Below, one piece after another: positions 18,149 to 26,937 of a DNA stretch of 64,000 nt. The first letter of the stretch is position 1, and every line of letters begins with the position of its first letter. The notes below the pieces were generated by a model that saw nothing but the letters and a program-made list of their open reading frames with translations, was not told where the DNA came from and searched no databases. A program made the position numbers and the translations under genes. The stretch spans positions 22,542 to 86,541 of the forward strand of contig NZ_LWSK01000013.1 of assembly GCF_001642955.1 (NCBI RefSeq), written 5' to 3'. The stretch is from Rubripirellula obstinata (GTDB lineage: Bacteria; Planctomycetota; Planctomycetia; Pirellulales; Pirellulaceae).

Positions 18149-19263
18149 GCCGCGACCTCAACTTGGCTGTTTCGATAAAGCAACTCGTACTGATCGACCA
18201 TTTGATCCCACCCGAACCGACGCTGGGCCACATGACGGCACTGCAACGCAGAAACCGAAACGCATTGTTTAGTCGCGTCCGCCAACGCATGGATGTTGCC
18301 CGGTTCCGCGAGTCGGCCGGTGGAATCATCAATGATTTCGGGAAGGGCACCGCGAGCGAACCCGGCGACGGGAGTGCCGCAGGCGAGTGCTTCCGTCACG
18401 ACCAACCCGAACGGTTCGTCCCAACAGGGCGTCACCATCGCCACCGATGCTCGGCCGATAAGTTCGCAAAGCTGACCATGATCTTTGTGGCCAAGATAGG
18501 AAGCCTGTTGGTTGAGGCGCGGTACGATTTGTTGGTTGAAGTATTCTGCGTCGGCGATCGGGCCAACGATGTCGATCGGTAGCCCGGCGAGTCGCGCGGC
18601 GTCGAGTGCCATGTGAGTTCCCTTGTCGGGCAGGATTCGCCCAAAACAGATGGCCCGGCGTTGTCTGGAATTTTGTTGGCTGGAATTTTGTTGTCCGGGT
18701 TTTTGTGGTCTGGGTTTTTGACAACCACTGTTCCAAAACTGCGTGTCGATTCCGTTGTACACCACCGTTTGCTCCGACACGTAGGGCCGCCAAGCACCCG
18801 CGTTGGCGTGTGAGATATTGACGAAGTTGCCGCATTGGGTGTCGGCTCGGTTCGTCAATTCTTCCAACATTCTTGGCAACGGCGGTGCGTGCAGCGTCGT
18901 CAACATCGGCGTCGGCAACACGCTGGCAAAACGAAGCGGAATGGGGCTGAGCGAGTGATTGTGAATGACATCGAAATCTTGATTGCCAAGTCCCACGAAC
19001 AGGTCTGCGTAGGAATCATCCTCCACCTTTTCAATCCATTCATGGTGAACATGGCCCAGCCGACGACGACTTTCGTTCACCGTGGCACGCTGGACGATTG
19101 GTGTGATCGGCAACGTCGAATCTGAATCACCCGATGCAAACAGCGTGACGTCGTGACCGCGGTTTATCAGGTAACGCACAAACGAATGCGTGAACGCTTC
19201 CAGACCACCCGCGAAGGGTTTCGCGATGGGGTGCTTCAAGTGTCCGATTATGCCGATTTTCAT
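18145..19263 (-). CDS. Family 4 glycosyltransferase
   Basis: 372 residues, GT-B fold. The N-terminal half carries GGLEAFTHSFVRYLINRGHDV and the HNH stretch (FDVIHNHSLSPIPLRF). The C-terminal half has the GT4 signature: KGTHMALDAARLAG followed by TPCWDEPFGLVVTEALACG, with the E-x7-E pair that binds the nucleotide sugar. A 60-bp tandem repeat of 15-bp period (18664-18723) falls between the two Rossmann domains and adds a Gln/Lys/Pro-rich linker of about 20 residues. First gene of the three-gene operon. Substrate is unknown; the cluster probably builds or decorates a surface polysaccharide or glycolipid. Confidence 0.9.
   Translation of the reverse strand: MKIGIIGHLKHPIAKPFAGGLEAFTHSFVRYLINRGHDVTLFASGDSDSTLPITPIVQRATVNESRRRLGHVHHEWIEKVEDDSYADLFVGLGNQDFDVIHNHSLSPIPLRFASVLPTPMLTTLHAPPLPRMLEELTNRADTQCGNFVNISHANAGAWRPYVSEQTVVYNGIDTQFWNSGCQKPRPQKPGQQNSSQQNSRQRRAICFGRILPDKGTHMALDAARLAGLPIDIVGPIADAEYFNQQIVPRLNQQASYLGHKDHGQLCELIGRASVAMVTPCWDEPFGLVVTEALACGTPVAGFARGALPEIIDDSTGRLAEPGNIHALADATKQCVSVSALQCRHVAQRRFGWDQMVDQYELLYRNSQVEVAA
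18664..18723. repeat. 15-bp tandem repeat inside the GT4 gene
   Basis: Four head-to-tail 15-bp units (TCTGGAATTTTGTTG, GCTGGAATTTTGTTG, TCCGGGTTTTTGTGG, TCTGGGTTTTTGACA). Being a multiple of three, it keeps the reading frame and only lengthens an interdomain linker. Confidence 0.85.
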
Positions 19264-19494
19264 CCGTTCATCTCCGTTGCCAAATTATGGAAAGCCGTTC
19301 CATCGGGTTGCGTTCAGTCCGTTTGATCCAGTGCCAAGCAACGTGTGTGCCAGTTTGATGTTTCAAATAAACAAACAAGTACGAATCGATTTTTCATGCG
19401 TCAACGAAAACCAGCCAGACGAAGCATCGCTCGCCTGGCTGGTTGCACTCGATAGGGTTCGTCTTGATCGCTAGAAGCTGCGGCAATACGACGG

Positions 19495-20313
19495 TTACTC
19501 GGTCACCTGTTTCGCAGCCGAACCATCCGAGAAGGTATTGAAACGTTGCGACAGGTCATCAACTTGGCGTCGCAAATCATCAAAATCGCGGCGGAATTGA
19601 TTCATGTTCATGGACCCGCGATTACGCATCATGCCGTCCCAAATGGGCCGCGCGGATCGGTAAAGTTCATCCTGCATCGTTGCCGATCCCAAAGTCGCAT
19701 TGGCACGTTGCTGTTGCCCGTTGCGGGTGTAGTCCATGACCAATGGATCGCCTGCGTTCATCTGGCCGACTCGATTGACGAAGTCTTCAGAACTGGTCGC
19801 ATCCTGATCGTTCACGCGGTTGATGATGTCGCCGGTGCGGATTCCCGCTTGCTCAGCGGCACTGCCGGGTTGAACGGCGGAAACTTGCACGCCCGACGGC
19901 GTATCCGACAACGCAACGCCCAGGACTGGACGTTGATTGATCGCAAGTCCGTTTCGATTTCGGTTGGCCGTGCGTGGACCGTAAACTTGATCTTCGTAGA
20001 CCGAATTACCTGCTTCGTCGCGATAGAAGAATCGCCCATCGTTTCCGCGAAACCAGGGTTGGTCGGGACCAGGTCGAGTGATTTGACTGCCTGCTTGTGG
20101 TTGGCTTTGCGATTCACCACCGGCATAGCCGTTGGTTTCCGCGTTCGGCTCGCCCGCCCAGTCGGGGCCGTTGCCCGGACTCAATCGGTCACGTACGGAA
20201 TCTTGCGCCGTGGCGGTTGAGGCAACAAAGCAGAGGGTGAGCGACGCCAAGGCTGCTGTTGAAAGAAGCTTTCGCAGGCTGCGCCGATGAGTTTTGATTG
20301 GTTGGTAAGTCAT
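19495..20313 (-). CDS. Secreted PDZ-domain protein
   Basis: 272 residues with a clear signal peptide (basic start, hydrophobic core LSTAALASLTLCFVAS, cleavage likely after ATAQ near residue 37). A Gln/Gly/Asn-rich segment (40-125) precedes one PDZ domain (about 127-220) with the carboxylate loop LGVALSD and the usual PGSAAEQAGIRTGDIINRVN. The C-terminal 40 residues look alpha-helical (FDDLRRQVDDLSQRF). There is no protease domain. PDZ domains of this form bind C-termini of exported proteins, so an adaptor or quality-control role at the cell envelope is plausible but unproven. Confidence 0.8.
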   Translation of the reverse strand: MTYQPIKTHRRSLRKLLSTAALASLTLCFVASTATAQDSVRDRLSPGNGPDWAGEPNAETNGYAGGESQSQPQAGSQITRPGPDQPWFRGNDGRFFYRDEAGNSVYEDQVYGPRTANRNRNGLAINQRPVLGVALSDTPSGVQVSAVQPGSAAEQAGIRTGDIINRVNDQDATSSEDFVNRVGQMNAGDPLVMDYTRNGQQQRANATLGSATMQDELYRSARPIWDGMMRNRGSMNMNQFRRDFDDLRRQVDDLSQRFNTFSDGSAAKQVTE

Positions 20314-20714
20314 ACTGTTTCCTTTCTGATTTGGAATCTTAGAACGACCTCATGCGATGCGGAGGTTTTTTAACGTTCGTGAGTTGATGAACCGAAACTG
20401 CAAGTCGGATGCCAAGTCATTCAGGCGAATGCTGCCCAGAGTTTTCGGTAGCCATGCTTTCGGTAGCCATGCTTTCGGTCGCCATGCTTTCGGTCGCCAT
20501 GGTTTCGGTCGCCATTGGAATCGACGCGGACCTTTCAACGGTTGGGATCACGGCACCGGCACGGTGAAGTCGCCGATTGGATTGATTGATGAAGGCGATC
20601 ATTCTCGCCAGACGCTGTATCAATGCGCGGAATGGGGTCAAACCGCGGAATGGGTGGGAGCGGACGTGATCGGAACTGCGATGCGTGTGCTTGGTCGGTG
20701 CGGAAGTTGCTGAC
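20314..20714. other. Divergent intergenic region with a tandem repeat
   Basis: 401 bp between the PDZ gene and the MATE gene. It should hold both promoters and carries the 15-bp tandem repeat at 20443-20517. Open frames run through the repeat on both strands simply because its period is divisible by three; none has a convincing start or domain. Confidence 0.5.
20443..20517. repeat. 15-bp tandem repeat, five units
   Basis: Five head-to-tail units of TTTCGGTAGCCATGC with one change shared by units 3-5 (TAGCC to TCGCC) and further changes at the last positions of units 4 and 5. It is intergenic. Confidence 0.9.
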
Positions 20715-22238
20715 ATGGTTGACTTTCAGTTGCGTGAAAACGGGGCAGTCTGTTTGTTTTCAGTGCCCTGCATCTTCCGAACCAATCTTCCGAACCAATC
20801 GCAAAGAAAGAAGCCGCCCATCGTTTTGTCTTTTCCAACGAATTCAAAAAACAGCCGAGATCCATTTGGGTATTGGGCGATCTTGGCCGTTGCCGTGCCA
20901 TTGGCTGCGACCGTTGGGTGCTTTTCGATCACGCTCTTCACCGATCGAACCCTGTTGATGTGGTACGGTCCCACGTCGTCGGCGGCCTCGGTTTCGGCCG
21001 GCAATCTGTACTGGGCGGTCGCTTGCATTCCCGTGACCACGATGGGGTTCATCACGCCGTTGGTCGCGTTGGCGATGGGCAGGCAACGCCGACGCGGGGC
21101 GGCGACGCGGCGAGTTTGGGCATTGGTGTGGCAATGCGTTTGGTTGACGCTTGCGTGCTTACCAGCGTTGCTGCTGATTGGGGTTTTTAGCTCCAATCTT
21201 TTCGCCGCGTTCGGGCACGAGCCGCAACTCGCTCGCCAAGAAGCTCAGTACTTTCGCACTTTGTTGTTGGTCGCGCCGGCGTCCATGTTGGAAGCCGGTT
21301 TGACCGCGTTCTTTGTCGGTCGACGAATCACGCGGCCGATCTTGCGAACCAATGTTGCATCGTCAGCCATCAACGTGCTGCTCGATTTCTGGTTGATCTT
21401 TGGCGGACTGGGCGTTCCTGCAATGGGCGTGTTCGGAGCGGCGTTTGCGACAACGTTGGCAATGTGGTTCAAGGTTGTGGTCTTTGTCATGCTATTGATC
21501 CGCGTGAAGTCTTTCCGTCGCAACTTCGCTGCTGCGTGGAAGCCAGATCGGACGATCATTCGCGAAATTGTCGTTCCGGGGTCCGCGCTGGGACTTCAGC
21601 AACTGATCCGATCAAGCTTGTTCAGTTTTATCCTGCTGGTGATCGGATCCGCGTCGGTGGCAGGCTTGGCGGCGACCTCGGCGGCGCTCAGTCTTTATCA
21701 ATTGCTCTCCATTCCCGCGATCGGATTGGCAACCGCAGTCACGGTCGTGACCGGGCAAGCCTATTCGTCCGGTGGAATTCGATTGGCCCGCGTCGTGATC
21801 GGTCGAGCACTGGTGGTTGGGATGTTCGTTGCGATCATGGTCGCGGGATCCTTGGTGGTGTTTCCAAATGCCTTGCTGCAGATCCAACTTGGCGGTTTGG
21901 AACCCAACGAGCGCGACAGCATTCAACCGCTCGCGATCACGCTGCTTGGTTACGCCGCTGTTTATGGATTGGCGGACATCGCCGGTTTGGTGCTGGGGGC
22001 ATGCATCAAGGGAATCGGTCGCACGTTCATCATTTTGGTCGCGACTGCGGTTCCCGGTTTGGTTTGCGTCGCCGGCGGTTGGTTGCTTGAACCAACGGGC
22101 GAAGCTGCGGTGACGCATTGGTGGCTGACTTTGGCCGTGTGGGCGGCGCTGCAAGCATCCATCATCGGCGCGAGTTTGCTGCGGATCAGCCGAGACCCTG
22201 GCGTCGCATCGGTGAGTCAACGGCACAAGGCTTGCTAA
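20715..22238 (+). CDS. MATE family efflux transporter
   Basis: 507 residues with twelve predicted membrane helices in two related halves. MATE landmarks include PLAATVGCFSITLFTDRTLLM in helix 1, the internal GLGVPAMGVFGAAFATTLAMW pattern, and the matching GLQQLIRSSLFSFILLVIGSA start of the second half. MATE carriers export cationic drugs, siderophores or metabolites using a Na+ or H+ gradient. I take the ATG at 20715; a GTG at 20685 is also open. The first 55 residues are not membrane-like and the true start may be later, though no good ATG is available. Confidence 0.85.
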   Translation: MVDFQLRENGAVCLFSVPCIFRTNLPNQSQRKKPPIVLSFPTNSKNSRDPFGYWAILAVAVPLAATVGCFSITLFTDRTLLMWYGPTSSAASVSAGNLYWAVACIPVTTMGFITPLVALAMGRQRRRGAATRRVWALVWQCVWLTLACLPALLLIGVFSSNLFAAFGHEPQLARQEAQYFRTLLLVAPASMLEAGLTAFFVGRRITRPILRTNVASSAINVLLDFWLIFGGLGVPAMGVFGAAFATTLAMWFKVVVFVMLLIRVKSFRRNFAAAWKPDRTIIREIVVPGSALGLQQLIRSSLFSFILLVIGSASVAGLAATSAALSLYQLLSIPAIGLATAVTVVTGQAYSSGGIRLARVVIGRALVVGMFVAIMVAGSLVVFPNALLQIQLGGLEPNERDSIQPLAITLLGYAAVYGLADIAGLVLGACIKGIGRTFIILVATAVPGLVCVAGGWLLEPTGEAAVTHWWLTLAVWAALQASIIGASLLRISRDPGVASVSQRHKAC

Positions 22239-22316
22239 CGTGCTAACGGGAGCTTGCTAACGGGAGTCTGTCAATAAATAGAAAACAGATCCACTACGAA
22301 GAAGAAAGCCCATGCC

Positions 22317-22943
22317 ATGAACGTTTCCACCCCACCGCAAACCATCCGCCCGCTATCGACGCGAATTGGCTGCGTTGTCAAAGCATTTTTGCGTCAACCA
22401 GTTCAGGTTGCCACGGTGGTGCCAAGTTCCAGCAAGTTGATTGGAGCGATCGCCAATCGTGATTGTGTTCGCAAAGCATCCACAGTGGTTGAACTGGGAC
22501 CGGGTGCGGGTGGAACGACCGCCGGACTGTTGGCGAACATGCGCCCCGAATCGACTTTGTTGGCAATCGAAAAGACGCAAGCGTTCGATCAAGTGCTTCA
22601 GGAAATTGCAGATCCACGACTGCGAATTGAGTACGCCGACGCCATGCGAATGCTGGAATTCTTGCAAGACCACGAACTTGGGTTGGTCGACGTAGTGGTC
22701 TCGGGCATCCCGTTCAGTACTTTGCCCGAACAGGTGGGGAAACGAATTTCGCAATCCGTTCACGAAGCCCTACGCCCCGGCGGCACGTTCATTGCATATC
22801 AAGTTCACAACGATGTCGAACGGTACACGCGACCCTTGTTCGGCCCCTCTAAAACCAACGGTGTGCTTTGGAACCTGCCGCCACTGACGGTCTATTCGTG
22901 GGTGAAGGTCGACATCGACGATCAGGCGATCGCCAAGACGTGA
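22317..22943 (+). CDS. Phospholipid N-methyltransferase (PmtA-type), SAM-dependent
   Basis: 208 residues. The N-terminal helix and VATVVPSSSKLIGAIA stretch, SAM-binding motif I (VVELGPGAGGTTAGLL), the VVSGIPFSTLPEQVGKRI motif in the usual catalytic position, and the closing VLWNLPPLTVYSW are diagnostic of the Rhodobacter PmtA type, related to the KsgA rRNA dimethyltransferase fold. Such enzymes methylate phosphatidylethanolamine toward phosphatidylcholine at the inner membrane face. The start ATG is preceded by a GAAGAAAG purine run. The secreted-protein gene starts 57 bp downstream on the same strand. Confidence 0.82.
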   Translation: MNVSTPPQTIRPLSTRIGCVVKAFLRQPVQVATVVPSSSKLIGAIANRDCVRKASTVVELGPGAGGTTAGLLANMRPESTLLAIEKTQAFDQVLQEIADPRLRIEYADAMRMLEFLQDHELGLVDVVVSGIPFSTLPEQVGKRISQSVHEALRPGGTFIAYQVHNDVERYTRPLFGPSKTNGVLWNLPPLTVYSWVKVDIDDQAIAKT

Positions 22944-22999
22944 ACACCAATCCGCTCTGCACGAGTCACGATTCAATTCTAATAAAAAAAAATAATCCA

Positions 23000-24253
23000 A
23001 TGCGTCAAACAACCCACCAAGTCATCGTCCTGTATTTTTTGATGGCTGCGTTTGCAGCCGTCTCTCTGGTCGGCCAAGAACCAGCACCACAATCGTCTGA
23101 AAAGCCGGACGGAAAACCCGGCGCGATCAGTGAATGGGGATTGTCAGGCATTGTCTGGAGCGAAGCCAACTTGGTTCGCAAGCTAGCGGTGGAGACGGCT
23201 CAGTCGGATCCATCGCTGACGCCGAAGCAGGTCGAGGAACTCGAAAAGGTTGCTTCGGGAGCGGAAACGTTGGTCGAGTCGATGGAACGATTCGGTTGGC
23301 GACGACTGCGGCGTGGCTTAGGTCCCAGTGGCTCTTCGCAAACCACCGACAGCTCACTCGATGACGATTCACTCGGCGAAACAGACCTGCCCGATCCGCA
23401 ACAAGTCGGCCGGCAGCTTGCGGATTCGATGGGATTGGAAACGGACCCGAAGGAGATCACCAATCTCAATCCAGCACGCGATCCGGCCATCGTGTCGCGC
23501 TACGACACCGAAACACCGATCGGCCACGACGATCCTGGCATCGACGACGAACGAACGGCCAACCGCTTGCGAATTGACATCGACCACTATCGCGTCGACG
23601 ACTACATCGACGAGACACCCCAGGAAGCACGCAACCTTGCCGACGCTCGTGAAGACGGTGTGGAGGGTGCCATTGCTGCGGCCGATCCCGAAGGCATCGC
23701 CGGTCCTACCGCCGGCTACATCAGTCGCCGCGAGGTGCAAACTCGATCGACGACGTTGCCCTATTCGCAGGATTCAATCTATGACGCCGACGACTATGAT
23801 CCCGATGTCGATTATGACGTCGAGCATCCGTTGACCGAGCGAAAAATGAATCGCGAGGCGTCTGAAATGCTCGACGGTGACGATGACATTTCGGTTCGCA
23901 ACCCGGCGATCGCGGCCGAGGGCGAAGACGAATTGCTGGCGGCAATGGAGCGTGGCGGCACGGCCAGACCAGATTGGGATCCTGCCACCACCGCCATCGA
24001 AGGCAACCCGACAGACCGCGATCACGATGCTTCGATGCCGCGTTACAACGTGACGCCCGACGCTCGCCCCGCCGATGCGGATTGGGTCCAGTTGCATTTG
24101 GAACTCAACGAGGCGAGGTGGTTTGCGGCTCGCGATCAAGGGTTGAGTTATCAAGCGGTCCGATCAGCTCAATCGCGTTTGATGACCACCGTCGAATCAG
24201 TGCGTCGTGCCAGCGACAGTCGGCGTCTGCGAAATTTGTTGGGAATGAATTGA
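23000..24253 (+). CDS. Secreted acidic protein of unknown function
   Basis: 417 residues. A signal peptide is visible (HQVIVLYFLMAAFAAVSLVG). The mature part is strongly acidic (Asp/Glu-rich, especially 140-340), with a predicted helical region near 45-100 (KLAVETAQSDPSLTPKQVEE) and another at the C-terminus (WVQLHLELNEARWFAARDQG). No known domain is recognised. I use the ATG at 23000 because the longer frame from 22868 lies in the methyltransferase gene. The stop overlaps the next start by one base (TGATG), which suggests co-translation with the hydrolase. Confidence 0.7.
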   Translation: MRQTTHQVIVLYFLMAAFAAVSLVGQEPAPQSSEKPDGKPGAISEWGLSGIVWSEANLVRKLAVETAQSDPSLTPKQVEELEKVASGAETLVESMERFGWRRLRRGLGPSGSSQTTDSSLDDDSLGETDLPDPQQVGRQLADSMGLETDPKEITNLNPARDPAIVSRYDTETPIGHDDPGIDDERTANRLRIDIDHYRVDDYIDETPQEARNLADAREDGVEGAIAAADPEGIAGPTAGYISRREVQTRSTTLPYSQDSIYDADDYDPDVDYDVEHPLTERKMNREASEMLDGDDDISVRNPAIAAEGEDELLAAMERGGTARPDWDPATTAIEGNPTDRDHDASMPRYNVTPDARPADADWVQLHLELNEARWFAARDQGLSYQAVRSAQSRLMTTVESVRRASDSRRLRNLLGMN

Positions 24254-25116
24254 TGTCGATCGTCACCGAACAGGAATCCTGCGGTCAAGCATTGGAAACA
24301 CCCGACGGCCGGCGGCTTGCACTTCGCTGCGAAGGCGATGCGGACGTGCCGTTAGCCTTTGTGGTTGTTCATGGCCTTGGCGAACACATCGGATGCTATG
24401 GCGACTTCATCAACAGAATGGTTGCGGCGGGTCGAGGCGTGTTGATCTATGACCAACACGGCCATGGCGAGAGTCCCGGACGTCGCGGTGACGCTCCCAG
24501 TTTCGACACGTTGATCGACGACATCGCGGTTGCGTTGGAATATGCCGCCAAACATTTTCGCGGTGCCGAGATCGTGCTTCTTGGACACAGCATGGGTGGC
24601 AACTTGGTCCTGAACCATCTACTCGATCGTGACCACGAATACGTTCACCGGGCGATCGTCACCAACCCGATGATCCTGCCACCGAATCCGCCGACGCCCC
24701 CACAGGCCTTTGCCGCGTGGCTGACCGGCAAACTCATTCCGCACCTTCGAGTCTCCGCGTCAGTCGAACCAGAACAACTGACTCGCGATGCCGGCGTTCA
24801 AAACATCATCGCCGACGATGAACTGACGCACGAGAAGCTAGCGGTTGGCATCGGAGCTCAATTGATCAATCAAGGACTTTGGCTCAGCGAACATGCCGAT
24901 CATTTGAGCGTCAAACTTCTCGTCTTGATGGGCGACCAGGATGAGCTTTGCGATCACGACACGACCAACGAATTGATCGCCAAAGCGGGCAAGCAATGTC
25001 AACAACAAGTCTTCCCCGGCCTCCGTCACTCCTTGTTGATCGAACGAGATCGCCAACAGGTCTACAACGCCATTCACGGTTGGCTCGAATCCACTTCCGA
25101 TCATGCGTTAAAGTAG
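24253..25116 (+). CDS. Alpha/beta hydrolase, monoacylglycerol lipase/lysophospholipase-like
   Basis: 287 residues. The VVVHGLGEHIGCYGDF opening, YDQHGHGESPG and the LLGHSMGGNLVLN nucleophile elbow (Ser near residue 116) are the hallmarks of the monoglyceride lipase/PldB-like branch. The acid is in LMGDQDELCDHD and the His in FPGLRHSLLIERDR. No signal peptide. Starts inside the stop of the preceding secreted-protein gene; with the PmtA-type gene just upstream, a membrane lipid turnover function is a reasonable inference. Confidence 0.85.
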   Translation: MSIVTEQESCGQALETPDGRRLALRCEGDADVPLAFVVVHGLGEHIGCYGDFINRMVAAGRGVLIYDQHGHGESPGRRGDAPSFDTLIDDIAVALEYAAKHFRGAEIVLLGHSMGGNLVLNHLLDRDHEYVHRAIVTNPMILPPNPPTPPQAFAAWLTGKLIPHLRVSASVEPEQLTRDAGVQNIIADDELTHEKLAVGIGAQLINQGLWLSEHADHLSVKLLVLMGDQDELCDHDTTNELIAKAGKQCQQQVFPGLRHSLLIERDRQQVYNAIHGWLESTSDHALK

Positions 25117-25155
25117 GAGCATCGATCGAGACTCTTCACCGATCACTCCGGCTGC

Positions 25156-26418
25156 ATGGAAACCATTATCGAAACGCATCGCGGGTCAGAGACCGCGCGC
25201 CGAAAAGACGCCAATCAAACGCTGTTGTTGATCGAGATCGGTATCGTTGTCGCTGGCGAGCTTGATTCGATCGACCAGCGGTCGCTACGTGACGCGGTGG
25301 AATCATTGCGATCGAACCTGCAGCGGTCGCACCAATCCGCTGGACTAACGTTTCGATTTGTTCAAGTGCAACGGCGTGAGATGGTTTTGGGGACGCGAGT
25401 CGAGCCAAGCGTGTTGCTGCGACGGGCGCAAGAAGAACGTGATGCGAAGGGTTGGGATTTCGCGTTCGTGGTGACGGCCGCCGAATTGCTTGGCAAGTAT
25501 TCCTCGTCCACTTGCTACGCCGCGCTCAGTCGCCCGCTCGACGCGGCGGTGTTTTCGACTTCGCTGATCGATCCGCATGCCATCGGTGAAAAAATCGAGT
25601 CTTCGCAACGAATCAAGCGTCTGACCGAACGATTGCATCGCTTAATGCTCCACGCCATCGGCCATCTTTCGGGGTTGTCGCAAACGGATGCCAACGACCG
25701 GATCATGTCGCGGCCGACGGCAATCGCGGATCTGGACACCGCTGCCAGTTTCAGTGACACCGAGCAAACGAAGATTCAGCGTGCGTTGATCGAGACTGCT
25801 GACCAGCGTTTGGAAGAACAAAACGGGGACGCGGGAAACGAGCTGTCGTTTTTGATGCGAGCCGCTTGGATCAACCGGCATGAGATCGCCGAAGCCGTCC
25901 GCGCGGCTCGCCCGTGGCAATTTCCACTGCGGTTGCCTGGTTTGACGATCGCTTCGGTGTCAACGCTGTTGATCTTGTTGATGACCGCCGAAGCATGGGA
26001 TTTGGCTTTGTCGCAAAGCACAACGTCCGTGATCGTGCTGGGCATTCTTGTCGCAATCACGACGACCATTTTTGTGGCTATCCGGCAACAGTTGTTGATT
26101 CGCCGTCGACGCAATCGCAGCGAGCAAAACGTCGTGACCGCCTTGTCCGCAATTTTGATCGTTGCCGGTGGAATGGCAACGACCTGGGTTTGTTTGGCAG
26201 CGGCAGGAATGTTGGTGGTGACCGCACTTTTTTCGTCGAACTTGATCGCGGGTTGGGCGGCATCGAGCGACCTGGACGCCGTCAACGTCGGTCTGAGTAG
26301 CCGGTGGATGATGAGCTGCTTTTGCAGTTCGCTGGGGATTTTGATCGGTGCCTTGGGAGCAAGCTTTGAATCGCAGAACTATTTTCAGCACGTGATCTTC
26401 GTGGACGAAGAGTTGTGA
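25156..26418 (+). CDS. Unknown membrane protein with degenerate metzincin-like site
   Basis: 420 residues. N-terminal soluble part (about 1-255): an archaemetzincin-like architecture in which RLHRLMLHAIGHLSGLSQ takes the place of the zinc motif HExGHxxGL, but the catalytic Glu is Ile and the third ligand position is not His. C-terminal part (about 255-420): five or six membrane helices (LTIASVSTLLILLMTAEAWD, IVLGILVAITTTIFVAI, LSAILIVAGGMATTWVCLAA and others). I know no named family with this layout. The first part may be an inactive or altered peptidase domain that binds a partner. It stands 39 bp after the hydrolase, same strand. Confidence 0.6.
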   Translation: METIIETHRGSETARRKDANQTLLLIEIGIVVAGELDSIDQRSLRDAVESLRSNLQRSHQSAGLTFRFVQVQRREMVLGTRVEPSVLLRRAQEERDAKGWDFAFVVTAAELLGKYSSSTCYAALSRPLDAAVFSTSLIDPHAIGEKIESSQRIKRLTERLHRLMLHAIGHLSGLSQTDANDRIMSRPTAIADLDTAASFSDTEQTKIQRALIETADQRLEEQNGDAGNELSFLMRAAWINRHEIAEAVRAARPWQFPLRLPGLTIASVSTLLILLMTAEAWDLALSQSTTSVIVLGILVAITTTIFVAIRQQLLIRRRRNRSEQNVVTALSAILIVAGGMATTWVCLAAAGMLVVTALFSSNLIAGWAASSDLDAVNVGLSSRWMMSCFCSSLGILIGALGASFESQNYFQHVIFVDEEL

Positions 26419-26533
26419 TTTTGTGTCATTCTCCGTCAGCAAATGCCAGATCCCTCGGCTCTGGAACAACGTTTGCGGTTTCGTTCCAACTGTCCGGATC
26501 CACCATGCAAAGCCACCCAGCAAAGAGAATCAA

Positions 26534-26878
26534 ATGACTCGCACTTTGAATGACCAGCACGAAGAAACCTACCAGCAGTTCAAAGACCTGGTGAACATGC
26601 AGCCGCAGGAACTCGCCGATTGGCTCGAGACGGATGAATCCAAATCCGTCGGGTACGTGCGCGATGGCGAAGACGAATCAGTCGGCCATCAATCGGGCGA
26701 GTCGATCGTTCAGATCAAACGGACCAACAAAGCCGACTTAACCGATCAACAGATCGAACACATGAACAAAGTCTGCCATTACATCAAACGACACACCGCC
26801 CAGCGACCGGAAGGCGACATCGCCGAAACCGATTGGTGTTACAGCTTGAAAAACTGGGGACACGATCCCACGAAATGA
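26534..26878 (+). CDS. DUF3140 family protein
   Basis: 114 residues, soluble and charged. The opening (YQQFKDLVNMQPQELADWLE), central GYVRDGEDESVGHQSGE and closing (MNKVCHYIKRHTAQ, TDWCYSLKNWGHDP) match the DUF3140 pattern, a short family of unknown function common in stress-associated gene groups of actinobacteria and proteobacteria. The ATG at 26534 follows an AGAGAA ribosome-binding site. The next gene begins 59 bp downstream in the same direction. Confidence 0.82.
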   Translation: MTRTLNDQHEETYQQFKDLVNMQPQELADWLETDESKSVGYVRDGEDESVGHQSGESIVQIKRTNKADLTDQQIEHMNKVCHYIKRHTAQRPEGDIAETDWCYSLKNWGHDPTK

Positions 26879-26937
26879 TTTCAAAACCCAACGCAATTCC
26901 CCCAACGCCGTTTCTTCAACCAGAATCGAGTCATCCC

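Noticed and set aside
20357..20716. Short frames on both strands over the 15-bp tandem repeat
   Set aside because: A period divisible by three keeps frames open in any direction; no supporting start or homology pattern.
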